The notes under the pieces were generated by a model. It was not told the origin of the DNA. It searched no databases and worked only from the letters and a program-made list of their open reading frames with translations. A DNA stretch of 46,458 bases from an uncultured Clostridia bacterium (GTDB lineage: Bacteria > Bacillota > Clostridia > Oscillospirales > Acutalibacteraceae): assembly GCA_937876375.1 (NCBI GenBank), contig CALEHY010000025.1:1-46458 (forward strand), in the 5' to 3' direction. The position numbers were made by a program, and so were the translations under genes. Numbering within the stretch: the stretch's first letter is position 1; each line of letters starts with the position of its first letter. Positions 7,407-16,430 of the stretch are shown here, piece after piece.

Positions 7407-8939
7407 TTAGAATGTTATTGATGAATAAATACCGTAGTGGTCGGACACATAGCCTAAATCAAGATTGTCGAGAACTCGGTACTCATCCGATTTGCCAGAG
7501 GTGAAAATAAAATCAATAGGCTCATCGCCAGTGCTCTGATATCCCCACTCTTGATATGTTGCCTTTTTCACCTGCTCATAGGTGCTATCGTTAAGAACAG
7601 CCATAATATTTTGGCAAGCCTCATCACTAGCATACTCGTTAAAATCGCCAGTCAGTACGACACGAATATCGTCGCCATACTTCGCCTTTAACTCTGCCAT
7701 CTTGTCGAGAATCACGGACACGCCAAAGGTACGAGCCTGTTCTGACGCATTGTCGAGATGGGTGTTCATAAAGAGCAATAGGTGTTCACCATCATCCAAC
7801 ACAGCATAGGTGCAGATACGGTTGCAGCCAGCCTCGGCTGGATTGCCATCCTCATCGGTATAGGTGTACTTGCTCTCCTCACCAGGTGTTTCGGACAGCC
7901 AGAATGTGTCCTTCTCAACCTCGTCGAACATATCAGCCTTCCACATAATAGCGTTCATTTCGCTATTCTTTTCCTCACTATCGCCACCACGCTTTGCGCC
8001 ATAGGTAGTGTAGCCAGTCATATTCTCATCGATATAATCAAGCCAGTAGCTGTTCATCTCCTGCGTACCAATAACACTAGGGTTAACAGCATCCATATAG
8101 TCAACAAATCGCTGACAACGGTCCATACTGTCAGTATCCTCTAGGCTAGTACCAAATGCTGATGCAACATTGAACGATACAACATAAATATCGCTGTCAA
8201 AATTTTGCTCAAAGGTGTACTGTGCTACTCTGTGTCTTACTGGCTCAATGCCCTTTTCACCATTGAATGTGGTGACTGTTGTAGCAGCTGCAATAATGCA
8301 GAACACAAGCGCCACAGCAAGAGTAGCCTTTTTCTTATAAGTCTTTGGCTGGGCAACAATAAAGTGAAGAATAAGCTCCAACGCATAGATAGTGAGTGTG
8401 AAATAAAAACCAATCTTCGCAACGCCACCATTATTCACACAGAAAATACCAAGACAAGCAAGCACAAAAGTGTTAATGCCACTGAACACCATATTACGCT
8501 TAAATCCAGCCTTTGTGGACGAGAACAACGACACAATAATCACGACAAGCGACAGCACAATCACAAGCACCATACTCAATACAGCAACAAGATAATCGGT
8601 GCTCCAAGCAGAAAGGTCAAAGCCGTGATTGATGATACTCATAACAAATGTGATGAGTGACACATTCTTATGCCCTGCCCAATACATAGGCAAGCACATT
8701 GTCGCAAGTGGCAAAAAGAACGTAACCAGACGAACAATATGCCAAGGAGATCCGATAGTAGAGCTCTTTAGCATACCGACGAAGCGATTGACAGCCTCGA
8801 CCTCGTCATTTGCCTTTTTTGCATCATTTTCAAGCTGTTCATCAAGCTTGTAGTAAAGCATATTGACGCCACAATATGGGCAATTCTGTTTTAAATAAGT
8901 AGGCTTTATCTTTGCATTACATTTTGGACAATTACTCAT
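7407..8939 (-). CDS. Zinc-ribbon membrane protein with C-terminal endonuclease/exonuclease/phosphatase domain
   Basis: 510 aa in three parts. Residues 3-24 form a zinc ribbon (CPKC...CPYC). Residues ~60-245 hold about five or six hydrophobic helices. Residues ~275-510 are an EEP (DNase I/sphingomyelinase-like) domain: SFNVASAF, GTQEMNS with the metal-binding Glu, NTHLDN, GDFNEY with catalytic Asp/Asn, and the terminal SDHYGIYSS with Asp-His. The catalytic part should sit on one face of the membrane, probably outside. GGAGG is 8 bases before the ATG (an adjacent upstream ATG is equally possible). Its start overlaps the GPH symporter stop by 8 bp, so it is the last gene of the arabinan operon. 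Substrate unknown: phospholipid, nucleic acid and phosphoester are all possible. Confidence 0.82.
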   Translation of the reverse strand: MSNCPKCNAKIKPTYLKQNCPYCGVNMLYYKLDEQLENDAKKANDEVEAVNRFVGMLKSSTIGSPWHIVRLVTFFLPLATMCLPMYWAGHKNVSLITFVMSIINHGFDLSAWSTDYLVAVLSMVLVIVLSLVVIIVSLFSSTKAGFKRNMVFSGINTFVLACLGIFCVNNGGVAKIGFYFTLTIYALELILHFIVAQPKTYKKKATLAVALVFCIIAAATTVTTFNGEKGIEPVRHRVAQYTFEQNFDSDIYVVSFNVASAFGTSLEDTDSMDRCQRFVDYMDAVNPSVIGTQEMNSYWLDYIDENMTGYTTYGAKRGGDSEEKNSEMNAIMWKADMFDEVEKDTFWLSETPGEESKYTYTDEDGNPAEAGCNRICTYAVLDDGEHLLLFMNTHLDNASEQARTFGVSVILDKMAELKAKYGDDIRVVLTGDFNEYASDEACQNIMAVLNDSTYEQVKKATYQEWGYQSTGDEPIDFIFTSGKSDEYRVLDNLDLGYVSDHYGIYSSITF

Positions 8940-10398
8940 CATCAACACCTCCGTTAGATACCTCTTTGGATAGCTCTGAACGACGGATTTCCATATCGCT
9001 ACGGATTTTTGCAAGCTTGTCACCAGTCAAATCATAGAAAAGATATGGAATAAGTGACAACAGACCCAAAATCCAAGGAACGAGAGTGAACAGTGCCCAA
9101 ATATAGAGGTCTGTTTTTTCACCCTTAATAGTAATCTGCTCGCCTGCATCATTCTTTGTAAAGCTGAGTCCAATAACAGACAGTAGTGCTGTGCCAAGCG
9201 AGGTAGAAATAGAGCCAGTCATCTTGCCAACAAAGGTAAGAACAGAGAAGCTGACACCCTCGTTACGCTCACCAGTTTTCCACTCCATATAGTCAACTGT
9301 ATCACCAATCATCTCGGTTGGGATAACCATATTAATAGTGTTGAAGAATGAGAAAATAAAGTTCTGCACCATCAGTAATATAGAAATAGCGAGAACGCTA
9401 GTATTGTAAAACTTTAGGCCAATAACGAACACGATAGAGCCAACAACGAGACGACACAGAATATTCATTATAACTATCTGCTTGTTGTCAAATCTCTGCT
9501 TTAGCTTTGGTATAAGCAGATAAGTCAAAAAGCCAAAGATTGTACCAGGTAATGAAATCCATAGTACAGCAGAGTTGAGGTTTAGCACCTCGCTATAGTA
9601 GTATGTTTGGAACACACCAGCAAGACCAGTTAATGAACCGATAACATTACCAAGAATAATGAGCATAAGGGGCTTGTTCTTAAACATAACCTTAAAGCCC
9701 TCTAATACAGATGGCTCCTTAACACTCTGGACAACTCTCTCCTTTGTCTTGCGACCAGCAAGCGAGAACACAAAAATGAGCATAAATGCTGCAATGAAAG
9801 CCAAAATCAAGAAATCATGGCTCAATGACAGACCCCAAACACCATTGTTTGACAAATCCATCATAACAACAAGTGCAGTAGTGGATAGTCCACCAAGGAT
9901 TGATGACACAAATCGAGCAGTGGATATCGCCCTAGTTCTGTCACTAGGTGATGGTGAAATCGCTGTGCTCATACCCCAAAATGGCACGTCACCAATGGTG
10001 TAGAAGAACTCCCAAATAAAGTACGATATGTACATATAGACTATCTTGACGACAGTCGATTTTGTGTCAGCAAGAATTTCTGGTCCAGCAAAGAGCATTA
10101 TCGTCGCTATCGCCAGTGGTATAGGTACAAACAGCAGATATGGTCGCAATTTTCCATATCGTGTACGAGTTCTATCGATTATGCCACCCATAATTGGGTC
10201 ATTGATGGTGTCCCAAGCGCCAAGAACGATAATCATAGTAGCAACAGCCTCGGTAGGTATGCCAAAAACCTTGGTAAAGAACAGTGACAGATAGCCACCA
10301 GCTACAAGATTGTAGCCAAATACCTGACCAGCATTAGCTAGACCATATGCAAGATTTTCTCTTACGCCAACATAGCGTATTTCCTTGTTTTCACTCAT
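8932..10398 (-). CDS. GPH-family sugar:cation symporter
   Basis: 488 aa, about 12 membrane segments, of the glycoside-pentoside-hexuronide (MelB-like) family. The hallmark loop after helix 2 (GAWDTINDPIMGGIIDRTRTR, split here around residues 60-80) contains the cation-site Asp residues and the Arg-rich turn; RYGKLRPYLL follows. It starts 4 bp after the dehydrogenase stop and ends overlapping the EEP gene. In this operon it most likely imports arabinose or short arabinosides released by the GH51 enzyme (inference from context). Confidence 0.9.
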   Translation of the reverse strand: MSENKEIRYVGVRENLAYGLANAGQVFGYNLVAGGYLSLFFTKVFGIPTEAVATMIIVLGAWDTINDPIMGGIIDRTRTRYGKLRPYLLFVPIPLAIATIMLFAGPEILADTKSTVVKIVYMYISYFIWEFFYTIGDVPFWGMSTAISPSPSDRTRAISTARFVSSILGGLSTTALVVMMDLSNNGVWGLSLSHDFLILAFIAAFMLIFVFSLAGRKTKERVVQSVKEPSVLEGFKVMFKNKPLMLIILGNVIGSLTGLAGVFQTYYYSEVLNLNSAVLWISLPGTIFGFLTYLLIPKLKQRFDNKQIVIMNILCRLVVGSIVFVIGLKFYNTSVLAISILLMVQNFIFSFFNTINMVIPTEMIGDTVDYMEWKTGERNEGVSFSVLTFVGKMTGSISTSLGTALLSVIGLSFTKNDAGEQITIKGEKTDLYIWALFTLVPWILGLLSLIPYLFYDLTGDKLAKIRSDMEIRRSELSKEVSNGGVDDE

Positions 10399-10402
10399 AA
10401 AA

Positions 10403-11377
10403 TCAACCTACAATATTATTTGGCTCATCGCCATTGATAACCTTAATTATATTATCGTAGCCATTACGATAAAGTTTCTTTACAGTGAGGCTAGTGATAC
10501 CCGAAATGTGAGGAGTAAGCACTAGCTTGTCACTAATCCTATCATCGAGGAGAATATTATCTGCCATAACCGGCTCTGGATAAATAACGTCAAGTCCAGC
10601 ACCAGCGATTGTGTCGCCCAACAAAGCGTTAAGCAGAGCCTCGTTATCAACCAAATCACCACGAGCTGTGTTGATAAGATATGCGCCACTCTTCATCTTT
10701 GATAGAAAATCAGCATTCACTATATTTCTAGTGTCGTCACACACAGCAAGATGGAGCGACACAAAATCAGACTGTGCAAGTAGCTCATCAAGGCTGGCAT
10801 ATTCAACACCATACTCGCTCTCCAAATCAGCATATCTAGTACGATTAGAATACAGCACCCTAGCACCAAAGGCACGAAGGTATTTTGCTGTAGCACGAGC
10901 GATATCGCCAAATCCGACTAGACCGACAGTGCATTCGCTAAGCTCTCTAACGACACCAAAGGACGCTGCCTTGACCTCCATCTGTCGACCCTCATAAACA
11001 GCCCTTTGACCAGTAGTGATATTCTTTAAGCACGCCATAATGAGAAACACAGCACCTTCTGCAACGGCTGTATCATTAATACCCTTGTTGTTGCAGACAA
11101 TGACATTATTCCTCCTAGCGCTATCAAGGTCAACACCTTGATATCCAACGCCCTCTGACTGAATAAGCTTTAGTCTAGGCATAGCGCTGATGACCTCGTC
11201 ACCAAGTCTAGCCATAGCATCGAGAAATATGAAATCTGTATCCCCTGCCTCATTAATAAGCACCTCGGCACTCTCATCCATAGGGAAAAATCGGCAGTTA
11301 AAATCCTTTAGTTCTGGCACTTGAGCATAAGCTCTATCAGGAGTTGTAACATTTGATATAAAGGTAATATTATACAT
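10403..11377 (-). CDS. D-2-hydroxyacid dehydrogenase family protein
   Basis: 324 aa. NAD-binding loop VGLVGFGDIARATAKYL near residues 145-160, and the three catalytic residues of the family: Arg in NTARGDLVDN, Glu in DVIYPEPV and His in LTPHISG. The family reduces 2-keto acids or oxidises D-2-hydroxyacids (phosphoglycerate, glyoxylate, lactate types). I start at MYNITF, with AGGAG about 10 bases upstream; the 5' end overlaps the GH51 gene by 8 bp. Position between a glycosidase and a sugar transporter suggests a role on a sugar acid, but the substrate is not readable. Confidence 0.9.
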   Translation of the reverse strand: MYNITFISNVTTPDRAYAQVPELKDFNCRFFPMDESAEVLINEAGDTDFIFLDAMARLGDEVISAMPRLKLIQSEGVGYQGVDLDSARRNNVIVCNNKGINDTAVAEGAVFLIMACLKNITTGQRAVYEGRQMEVKAASFGVVRELSECTVGLVGFGDIARATAKYLRAFGARVLYSNRTRYADLESEYGVEYASLDELLAQSDFVSLHLAVCDDTRNIVNADFLSKMKSGAYLINTARGDLVDNEALLNALLGDTIAGAGLDVIYPEPVMADNILLDDRISDKLVLTPHISGITSLTVKKLYRNGYDNIIKVINGDEPNNIVG

Positions 11378-13607
11378 TGTCGTCACGTCTCCTATTCCTC
11401 TTTGACACTCTTCTATAAACGAAAAATCCGATAGCGCTACCAAGCAAAAATCCTACTACCACTACTACCATCAGCACCTTTGCACTAGATGGGAAGAAAA
11501 TGCTAGTATCGGTATCGATTGTATCTGGAACGCTCCATATTGATGAGCCATCATTCTCACCATAGGCAACACGAACAACATTAACGCTGTTGCCACCAAG
11601 AGATATATCGAACGAATTATTGCTAGCCTCAATCTCGTTAGTTTCTGGTGCGACAGTCTGCTTGTCAACAGAATTTCTAGCGTCCTTGTACTTATGACCG
11701 ACACTGATATTTGATACAAGGCTAATATCATCAAATCCGTTAAGATTTACAGTCAGCTTTTGACTAGATGATGAGGTGTTTACAAGCTTGATATATATCA
11801 TCTGTGCATTCTCATCAACAGTGACGCTCTGCTCCACCTTGTCATTATCAAGGGTGGTGTTAACATATTTTGCACCAGTGTTGTTAGCAAAAATCATCTG
11901 TGCAAAATAGCTAGGTGACAGAGCTAAATCTAGACCATCATAGCTAATCATAGCACCACCATCGCCACGCATAATCACTGGAGAATATGCAGCCATAGTA
12001 ACGATATCGCTGTTACGCTCCACACCAGTAAGAAAGCTACATTCTGCCACAGCAGAACTGATATCACTACCATCACTGGAGAAACTACCGACCATAACGC
12101 CCTTGCTGTCACGATCAACACCATCAAAAACATTGTTGTTAGACAGCAAATACTCGCTATCCTTGACATAATGCTCATCGATAATATAGCCCTTTGACGC
12201 TGAAGCATTATCATCAGCAGAACGGATAAGGGTTATATCCGAATATTTCTCATTAACAGCCTCTTTGATAGCGTCAAAATTTCTATCATACGCTTCGCCA
12301 TAATTTTCATTACCTACAGCGATATACTTGATATTAAATGGCTGTTCGTGGCCATTCATTGCTCTCAAAGCACCCCAGTATGTAGTCACCGAATCACCAT
12401 TAGCGTACTCAATCAAGTCGAGAATATCCTGAACGAAATTTGTAAACTCAGTGGTGTTAGGCTTAAGTGCGATATTGTTGATATATTTCGTGTATTCATC
12501 CTTGCTAGTGATTTTTAGTGCTGTGACCCTGTCAGTATAGGCGCTAATATCTGATTTTGATACGCCACGCTCATTCTCTAAATATGCTGACCACTGGTCA
12601 TCATCCATATTAAGCTTGTAATAAGCATCTGTAGCAAGCTCATAGCTATTCAAATTTTGGCAAGAGATACCTGCGCCAACCACTGGCACAGCCCTTGCGC
12701 CCAAATCAGCACAAAGCTGAAAATACTCGTGATATCCCATAGCAGAGGTGTTGTTAAACAACACACCATTTTCAATATCCTCATACACACTGGCGTGCTG
12801 ACGACGAGAATCGAGTGGACCGATTGTGTCCTTCCAGCTGTAGATATCATCAATGCCTCTGCCCTCAACTAGACAACCACCAGGAAAACGAATGAATGAT
12901 GGTTTGAGTGCTCTAATGCTCTCCACCATATCTGGTCGAAGGCTAGTATATTTCCACTCATCAGTGCCATAGCCATAGCTGTTCTGTGGCACAAGTGACA
13001 CCATATCGATAGCAATCTCACCATCGCCATCAAACACGATAGCAAGCGAGCCATCCTCTGTTGCAGATGAGGTGATATCAGCGTGTAGCTCGGTCCAAAC
13101 ACTAGATGAAACAGCACCATCAGAAATCTGCACGATATTGTTTGCATTCTTCTTTGAATCGAGGAAAATGCCGATTGTACCAGAATAGCTAATATTTCTT
13201 ACATAGCAAGAGAATTTGTATTTCACATTCTCCTCTAGGCTCATAGAGTCGTAGCCATTGTTCCTAATAGTTACGCTCCTAGATGGACAGTGAACGATAG
13301 CATATGATGGGTTCTTATCATTCATAGCGTCGTTCATAGAGATAGTAACAGCACTACCCAAATCCCAAGCTGGACAAGTATCATTCCTATACTCAAACGA
13401 GCCATTGTTAACCAAATCAGCAACAAGACCACCATCACAGGAGTACATAATATCCTCCATAGATACACCATACAGATAGTCGCTGACCTCGTGAGAAACA
13501 CTGTCCTTGCTAATATTCAAAACCATATTGTCACTGGCATATGCTGTAAAACAAAGCGACAGCACAACACATAACGACAATAAAAATGAGATAACCTTTT
13601 TCATCAT
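11370..13607 (-). CDS. Secreted, membrane-anchored GH51 alpha-L-arabinofuranosidase
   Basis: 745 aa. A signal peptide (MMKKVISFLLSLCVVLSLC, cleavage near AYA) is followed by a carbohydrate-binding-like region (about 60-210), then the GH51 barrel: IRFPGGCLVEGRG, the acid/base Glu in VGNENYGEAY, and the nucleophile Glu in IIDEHYVKDSEYL. The C-terminus has a transmembrane helix (KVLMVVVVVGFLLGSAIGFF) and a basic tail, so the enzyme is held on the outer face. It removes arabinofuranosyl residues from arabinan or arabinoxylan. First gene of a four-gene operon. Two adjacent ATGs are possible starts behind GAGGT. Confidence 0.9.
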   Translation of the reverse strand: MMKKVISFLLSLCVVLSLCFTAYASDNMVLNISKDSVSHEVSDYLYGVSMEDIMYSCDGGLVADLVNNGSFEYRNDTCPAWDLGSAVTISMNDAMNDKNPSYAIVHCPSRSVTIRNNGYDSMSLEENVKYKFSCYVRNISYSGTIGIFLDSKKNANNIVQISDGAVSSSVWTELHADITSSATEDGSLAIVFDGDGEIAIDMVSLVPQNSYGYGTDEWKYTSLRPDMVESIRALKPSFIRFPGGCLVEGRGIDDIYSWKDTIGPLDSRRQHASVYEDIENGVLFNNTSAMGYHEYFQLCADLGARAVPVVGAGISCQNLNSYELATDAYYKLNMDDDQWSAYLENERGVSKSDISAYTDRVTALKITSKDEYTKYINNIALKPNTTEFTNFVQDILDLIEYANGDSVTTYWGALRAMNGHEQPFNIKYIAVGNENYGEAYDRNFDAIKEAVNEKYSDITLIRSADDNASASKGYIIDEHYVKDSEYLLSNNNVFDGVDRDSKGVMVGSFSSDGSDISSAVAECSFLTGVERNSDIVTMAAYSPVIMRGDGGAMISYDGLDLALSPSYFAQMIFANNTGAKYVNTTLDNDKVEQSVTVDENAQMIYIKLVNTSSSSQKLTVNLNGFDDISLVSNISVGHKYKDARNSVDKQTVAPETNEIEASNNSFDISLGGNSVNVVRVAYGENDGSSIWSVPDTIDTDTSIFFPSSAKVLMVVVVVGFLLGSAIGFFVYRRVSKRNRRRDDNV

Positions 13608-13635
13608 TTTGACCTCAAAATATATAATTATAATA

Positions 13636-13664
13636 ATTATATCACATATATAATATGTTGTCTA
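13636..13664 (-). promoter_or_regulatory. Promoter of the arabinofuranosidase operon
   Basis: On the minus strand TAGACA, 17 bases, TATAAT, ending 29 bp before the GH51 start. A second pair TTTACA-N17-TATATA overlaps it a few bases upstream. Confidence 0.7.
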
Positions 13665-13756
13665 TAAATTGTAAATTTTTCGTCCTTCCACAATTATACT
13701 GTAGCAAAAAGACAAAATATATGTTATTATATAACCTAGATACTAGAGGAAATAAT

Positions 13757-14530
13757 ATGACAACAAAAAGACGTAAAAACAAAAACAGCAAAAAAAGGCT
13801 GACAATTATCATCAGCACTATTTTGCTATCAATAGTTTTGGTAATCACTGGACTATCCATCGTCACACGCAACAACAATGCCCCTGTATTATCCACTGAC
13901 AGCGATATTGCTGAGGGTATCGACGTATCGAGTCATAACGGAAAAATCGAATGGAGCAAGGTAAAGGACAACACCGATTTTGCTATCGTTCGTGTTGGAT
14001 ATCGTGGGTACGGTAATGGTGAGATGGACAAGGACAAAAAGGCAAAATACAATCTGACCCACGCTAACAACAATGGTGTGCCAGTAGGTGCATACTTTTA
14101 CAGCCAAGCGATCAATGATGACGAGGCTGTCGAGGAAGCAAAGCTAGCCATCAAGGTGTGCAAGGGACACGATATATCTCTGCCGATATTCATCGATTTT
14201 GAATACGCATACAACGCTAGTGGCAAGATGGACGGCAGATTATACAACGCCAAACTGACACCAAAGCAAGCCACCTCGATGGTCAACGCATTCTGCAAGG
14301 AAATCAAAAAGGCTGGCTACACACCTGGTGTTTACGCTTCGTCATCAGTGTTTATGTCAAGGCTAAAAATGTCGTCGATAGACAGCGACGCTGTGATATG
14401 GGTTGCTGACTACAGCGACAAGGTGTCATATATCAACCAATACGATATTTGGCAATACACCTCCAAGGGCAAGCTGGATGGTATCAACTCCAAATATGTC
14501 GACAAAAACTACTGGTATCTGAACAAATAA
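13757..14530 (+). CDS. GH25 lysozyme (N,O-diacetylmuramidase), membrane-anchored
   Basis: 257 aa. A basic N-terminus (MTTKRRKNKNSKKR) precedes one hydrophobic helix (about 17-38), a signal anchor rather than a clear cleavable peptide. The GH25 domain fills the rest: GIDVSSHNGKIEW near residues 54-66, VRVGYRGYG, GAYFYSQA and the catalytic DxE in FIDFEYAYN near 150. It hydrolyses the MurNAc-GlcNAc bond of peptidoglycan. AGAGGA is 8 bases before the ATG. It is followed after 9 bp by a second GH25 gene, whose Shine-Dalgarno overlaps this stop. Confidence 0.93.
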   Translation: MTTKRRKNKNSKKRLTIIISTILLSIVLVITGLSIVTRNNNAPVLSTDSDIAEGIDVSSHNGKIEWSKVKDNTDFAIVRVGYRGYGNGEMDKDKKAKYNLTHANNNGVPVGAYFYSQAINDDEAVEEAKLAIKVCKGHDISLPIFIDFEYAYNASGKMDGRLYNAKLTPKQATSMVNAFCKEIKKAGYTPGVYASSSVFMSRLKMSSIDSDAVIWVADYSDKVSYINQYDIWQYTSKGKLDGINSKYVDKNYWYLNK

Positions 14531-14539
14531 GGAGATTAT

Positions 14540-16390
14540 ATGAAAATAAAACGCAAAATATTACCGTTATTAATCGTGTTTGCTTTGCTATTTTCTATGC
14601 CGATGAATGTGCTAGCATCAACAAAGACGACTAGCCCATACACTGGTAGTACATACACTCACCAAACCAAACAGGACGGCAAGAAAATATATAACGGTAT
14701 CGACGTATCAGAGCACAACGCTACTATAGACTGGGCAAAGGTTGCAAAAAAAGCTAGCTTTGCTATAATCCGTGTAGGATATCGTGGATACGCTTCATCT
14801 GGAACAATGCTAAAGGATGAATACTTCGACACCAATATCAAAAAAGCAAGAGCAAATGGTGTCAAGGTCGGCATCTACTTTTACTCACAGGCACTAACCA
14901 CCACCGAAGCGAAGCAAGAGGCAAAGAAAACGCTGGAATGGCTAGGAGATAACAAACTAGATTTGCCAATTTTCTATGACTATGAGTTTGCCGATACATA
15001 CTATGGCAGACTGGACTCTGCCTGGAGAAATGGCACAATAAATAAAACAAAAATGACGAACAATGCCATAGCATACCTAGACACAATCAGAGATGCTGGC
15101 TACACAGCAATGATATATGCCAACCGTTCATTCCTATCCGACCATGTTAACCACAAAGAAATAACAAGGGCTGGATATGGTATATGGGTAGCAGAATACA
15201 ATTCTAGCACCTCATTTACTGGTGAATTTAGTGGATGGCAATATTCAGAAGCTGGGAAAATCGACGGAATTAAAAACACAAATGTTGACTGCAACTTCTG
15301 GTATGGTAGTCTAGACACACAAAAAGAAAAATTTGATATAAACAAAATCTCTAGTCAAGCATACACTGGCTCAAAGATTAAGCCAAGCGTAACAGTCAAA
15401 TACAAGAACAAGGTACTAGAGGCTGGCAAGGACTACTATGTCACATACAAAAACAATGTGAATATCGGTGTAGCTACAGCTGTTGTTACAGGAATAGACG
15501 ACTACGAGGATTTTGCACCATGCAATGTTGCATTCTCCATAGTACCAACAAAGGTTACAGACTTAACACTTTTAAGCACAAGCACTAATTCGGCATCAGT
15601 CAAGTGGAGCAAACACAGTATGGCATCTGGATACAATGTGTATGTATACAGATCTGGCGCTTGGAAGCTGTATTCATCCACCACAAGCACTGAAATGACA
15701 ATCACTGGACTTTCATCTGCTACGAACTATCCTGTTAGAGTAGCAGCATACAAGACAGTCAATGACGAAAAGCTAGTAGGCAAATATTCTGACAAGGTGT
15801 ATGCTACGACTATTCCAGCGAAAACTGATGACATAACATACTCATCAACAGCATCATCAATAACGCTGAACTGGTCAAAGCAAGGCAACGCTACTGGATA
15901 TCAAGTCGAGAAATACAATTCATCAACAAAAAAATACACCTTGGTCAAGGACGTTACACCTGGCACAACCTATAGCCTAAAAATGTATAATTTGAATGCT
16001 AACACTGGATACAAATATCGTATCAGAGCATACAAGGTCAACCACGATGGCGAAACGATTTATGGCGCATACAGTAACGCATACACAGCGTACACCAGAC
16101 CACAAAAGATAACGATGGGCAAGCTAACCACCCCATCATCATATGCCATCAAGGTGAACTGGACCAGCACACCTGGTGTCACAGGATATCAGGTACAGTG
16201 GAGCACATACAGTGACTTTTCTGCTAACTACAAGACTGTAAATGTAACCGGTGAAAACGCTAACACAGTTAAACTCACTACAGCCCAGTCAAACAAAAAA
16301 TACTATGTTCGTGTTCGCTCATATAAAACAAGAAATGGAGTGAAAAAATATTCCATCTGGAGCGACGCAAAGAGCATAACAACTAAATAA
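14540..16390 (+). CDS. Secreted GH25 lysozyme with Ig-like and three fibronectin type III domains
   Basis: 616 aa. Signal peptide MKIKRKILPLLIVFALLFS, cleavage near VLAS. GH25 domain about 50-255 (GIDVSEHNATIDW; VRVGYRGYA-like; catalytic DxE in FYDYEFAD). Residues ~262-330 form an Ig-like wall/surface module (ISSQAYTGSKIKPSV...DYYVTYKNNVNIG). Three fn3 repeats follow (~335-425, 428-520, 523-616), each with the GYxVxxY and YxxRVRAY pattern. It has no LPXTG or transmembrane tail, so it is released or held by its repeats. Paralogue of the preceding gene, co-transcribed. Confidence 0.93.
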   Translation: MKIKRKILPLLIVFALLFSMPMNVLASTKTTSPYTGSTYTHQTKQDGKKIYNGIDVSEHNATIDWAKVAKKASFAIIRVGYRGYASSGTMLKDEYFDTNIKKARANGVKVGIYFYSQALTTTEAKQEAKKTLEWLGDNKLDLPIFYDYEFADTYYGRLDSAWRNGTINKTKMTNNAIAYLDTIRDAGYTAMIYANRSFLSDHVNHKEITRAGYGIWVAEYNSSTSFTGEFSGWQYSEAGKIDGIKNTNVDCNFWYGSLDTQKEKFDINKISSQAYTGSKIKPSVTVKYKNKVLEAGKDYYVTYKNNVNIGVATAVVTGIDDYEDFAPCNVAFSIVPTKVTDLTLLSTSTNSASVKWSKHSMASGYNVYVYRSGAWKLYSSTTSTEMTITGLSSATNYPVRVAAYKTVNDEKLVGKYSDKVYATTIPAKTDDITYSSTASSITLNWSKQGNATGYQVEKYNSSTKKYTLVKDVTPGTTYSLKMYNLNANTGYKYRIRAYKVNHDGETIYGAYSNAYTAYTRPQKITMGKLTTPSSYAIKVNWTSTPGVTGYQVQWSTYSDFSANYKTVNVTGENANTVKLTTAQSNKKYYVRVRSYKTRNGVKKYSIWSDAKSITTK

Positions 16391-16396
16391 TATAGC

Positions 16397-16430
16397 AAAA
16401 GGAGTAGTCAAATGACTACTCCTTTGTTTT
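16397..16430. terminator. Bidirectional terminator
   Basis: AAAGGAGTAGTC, AAAT loop, GACTACTCCTTTG followed by TTTT. Its right end touches the stop codon of the convergent ABC ATPase gene; on the minus strand the stem is followed by TTTTGC. Confidence 0.85.

Noticed and set aside
8205..8660. Open frame of 151 codons on + inside the EEP gene.
   Set aside because: Antisense to the membrane domain of a convincing gene; His/Asn-rich composition, no promoter or ribosome site.
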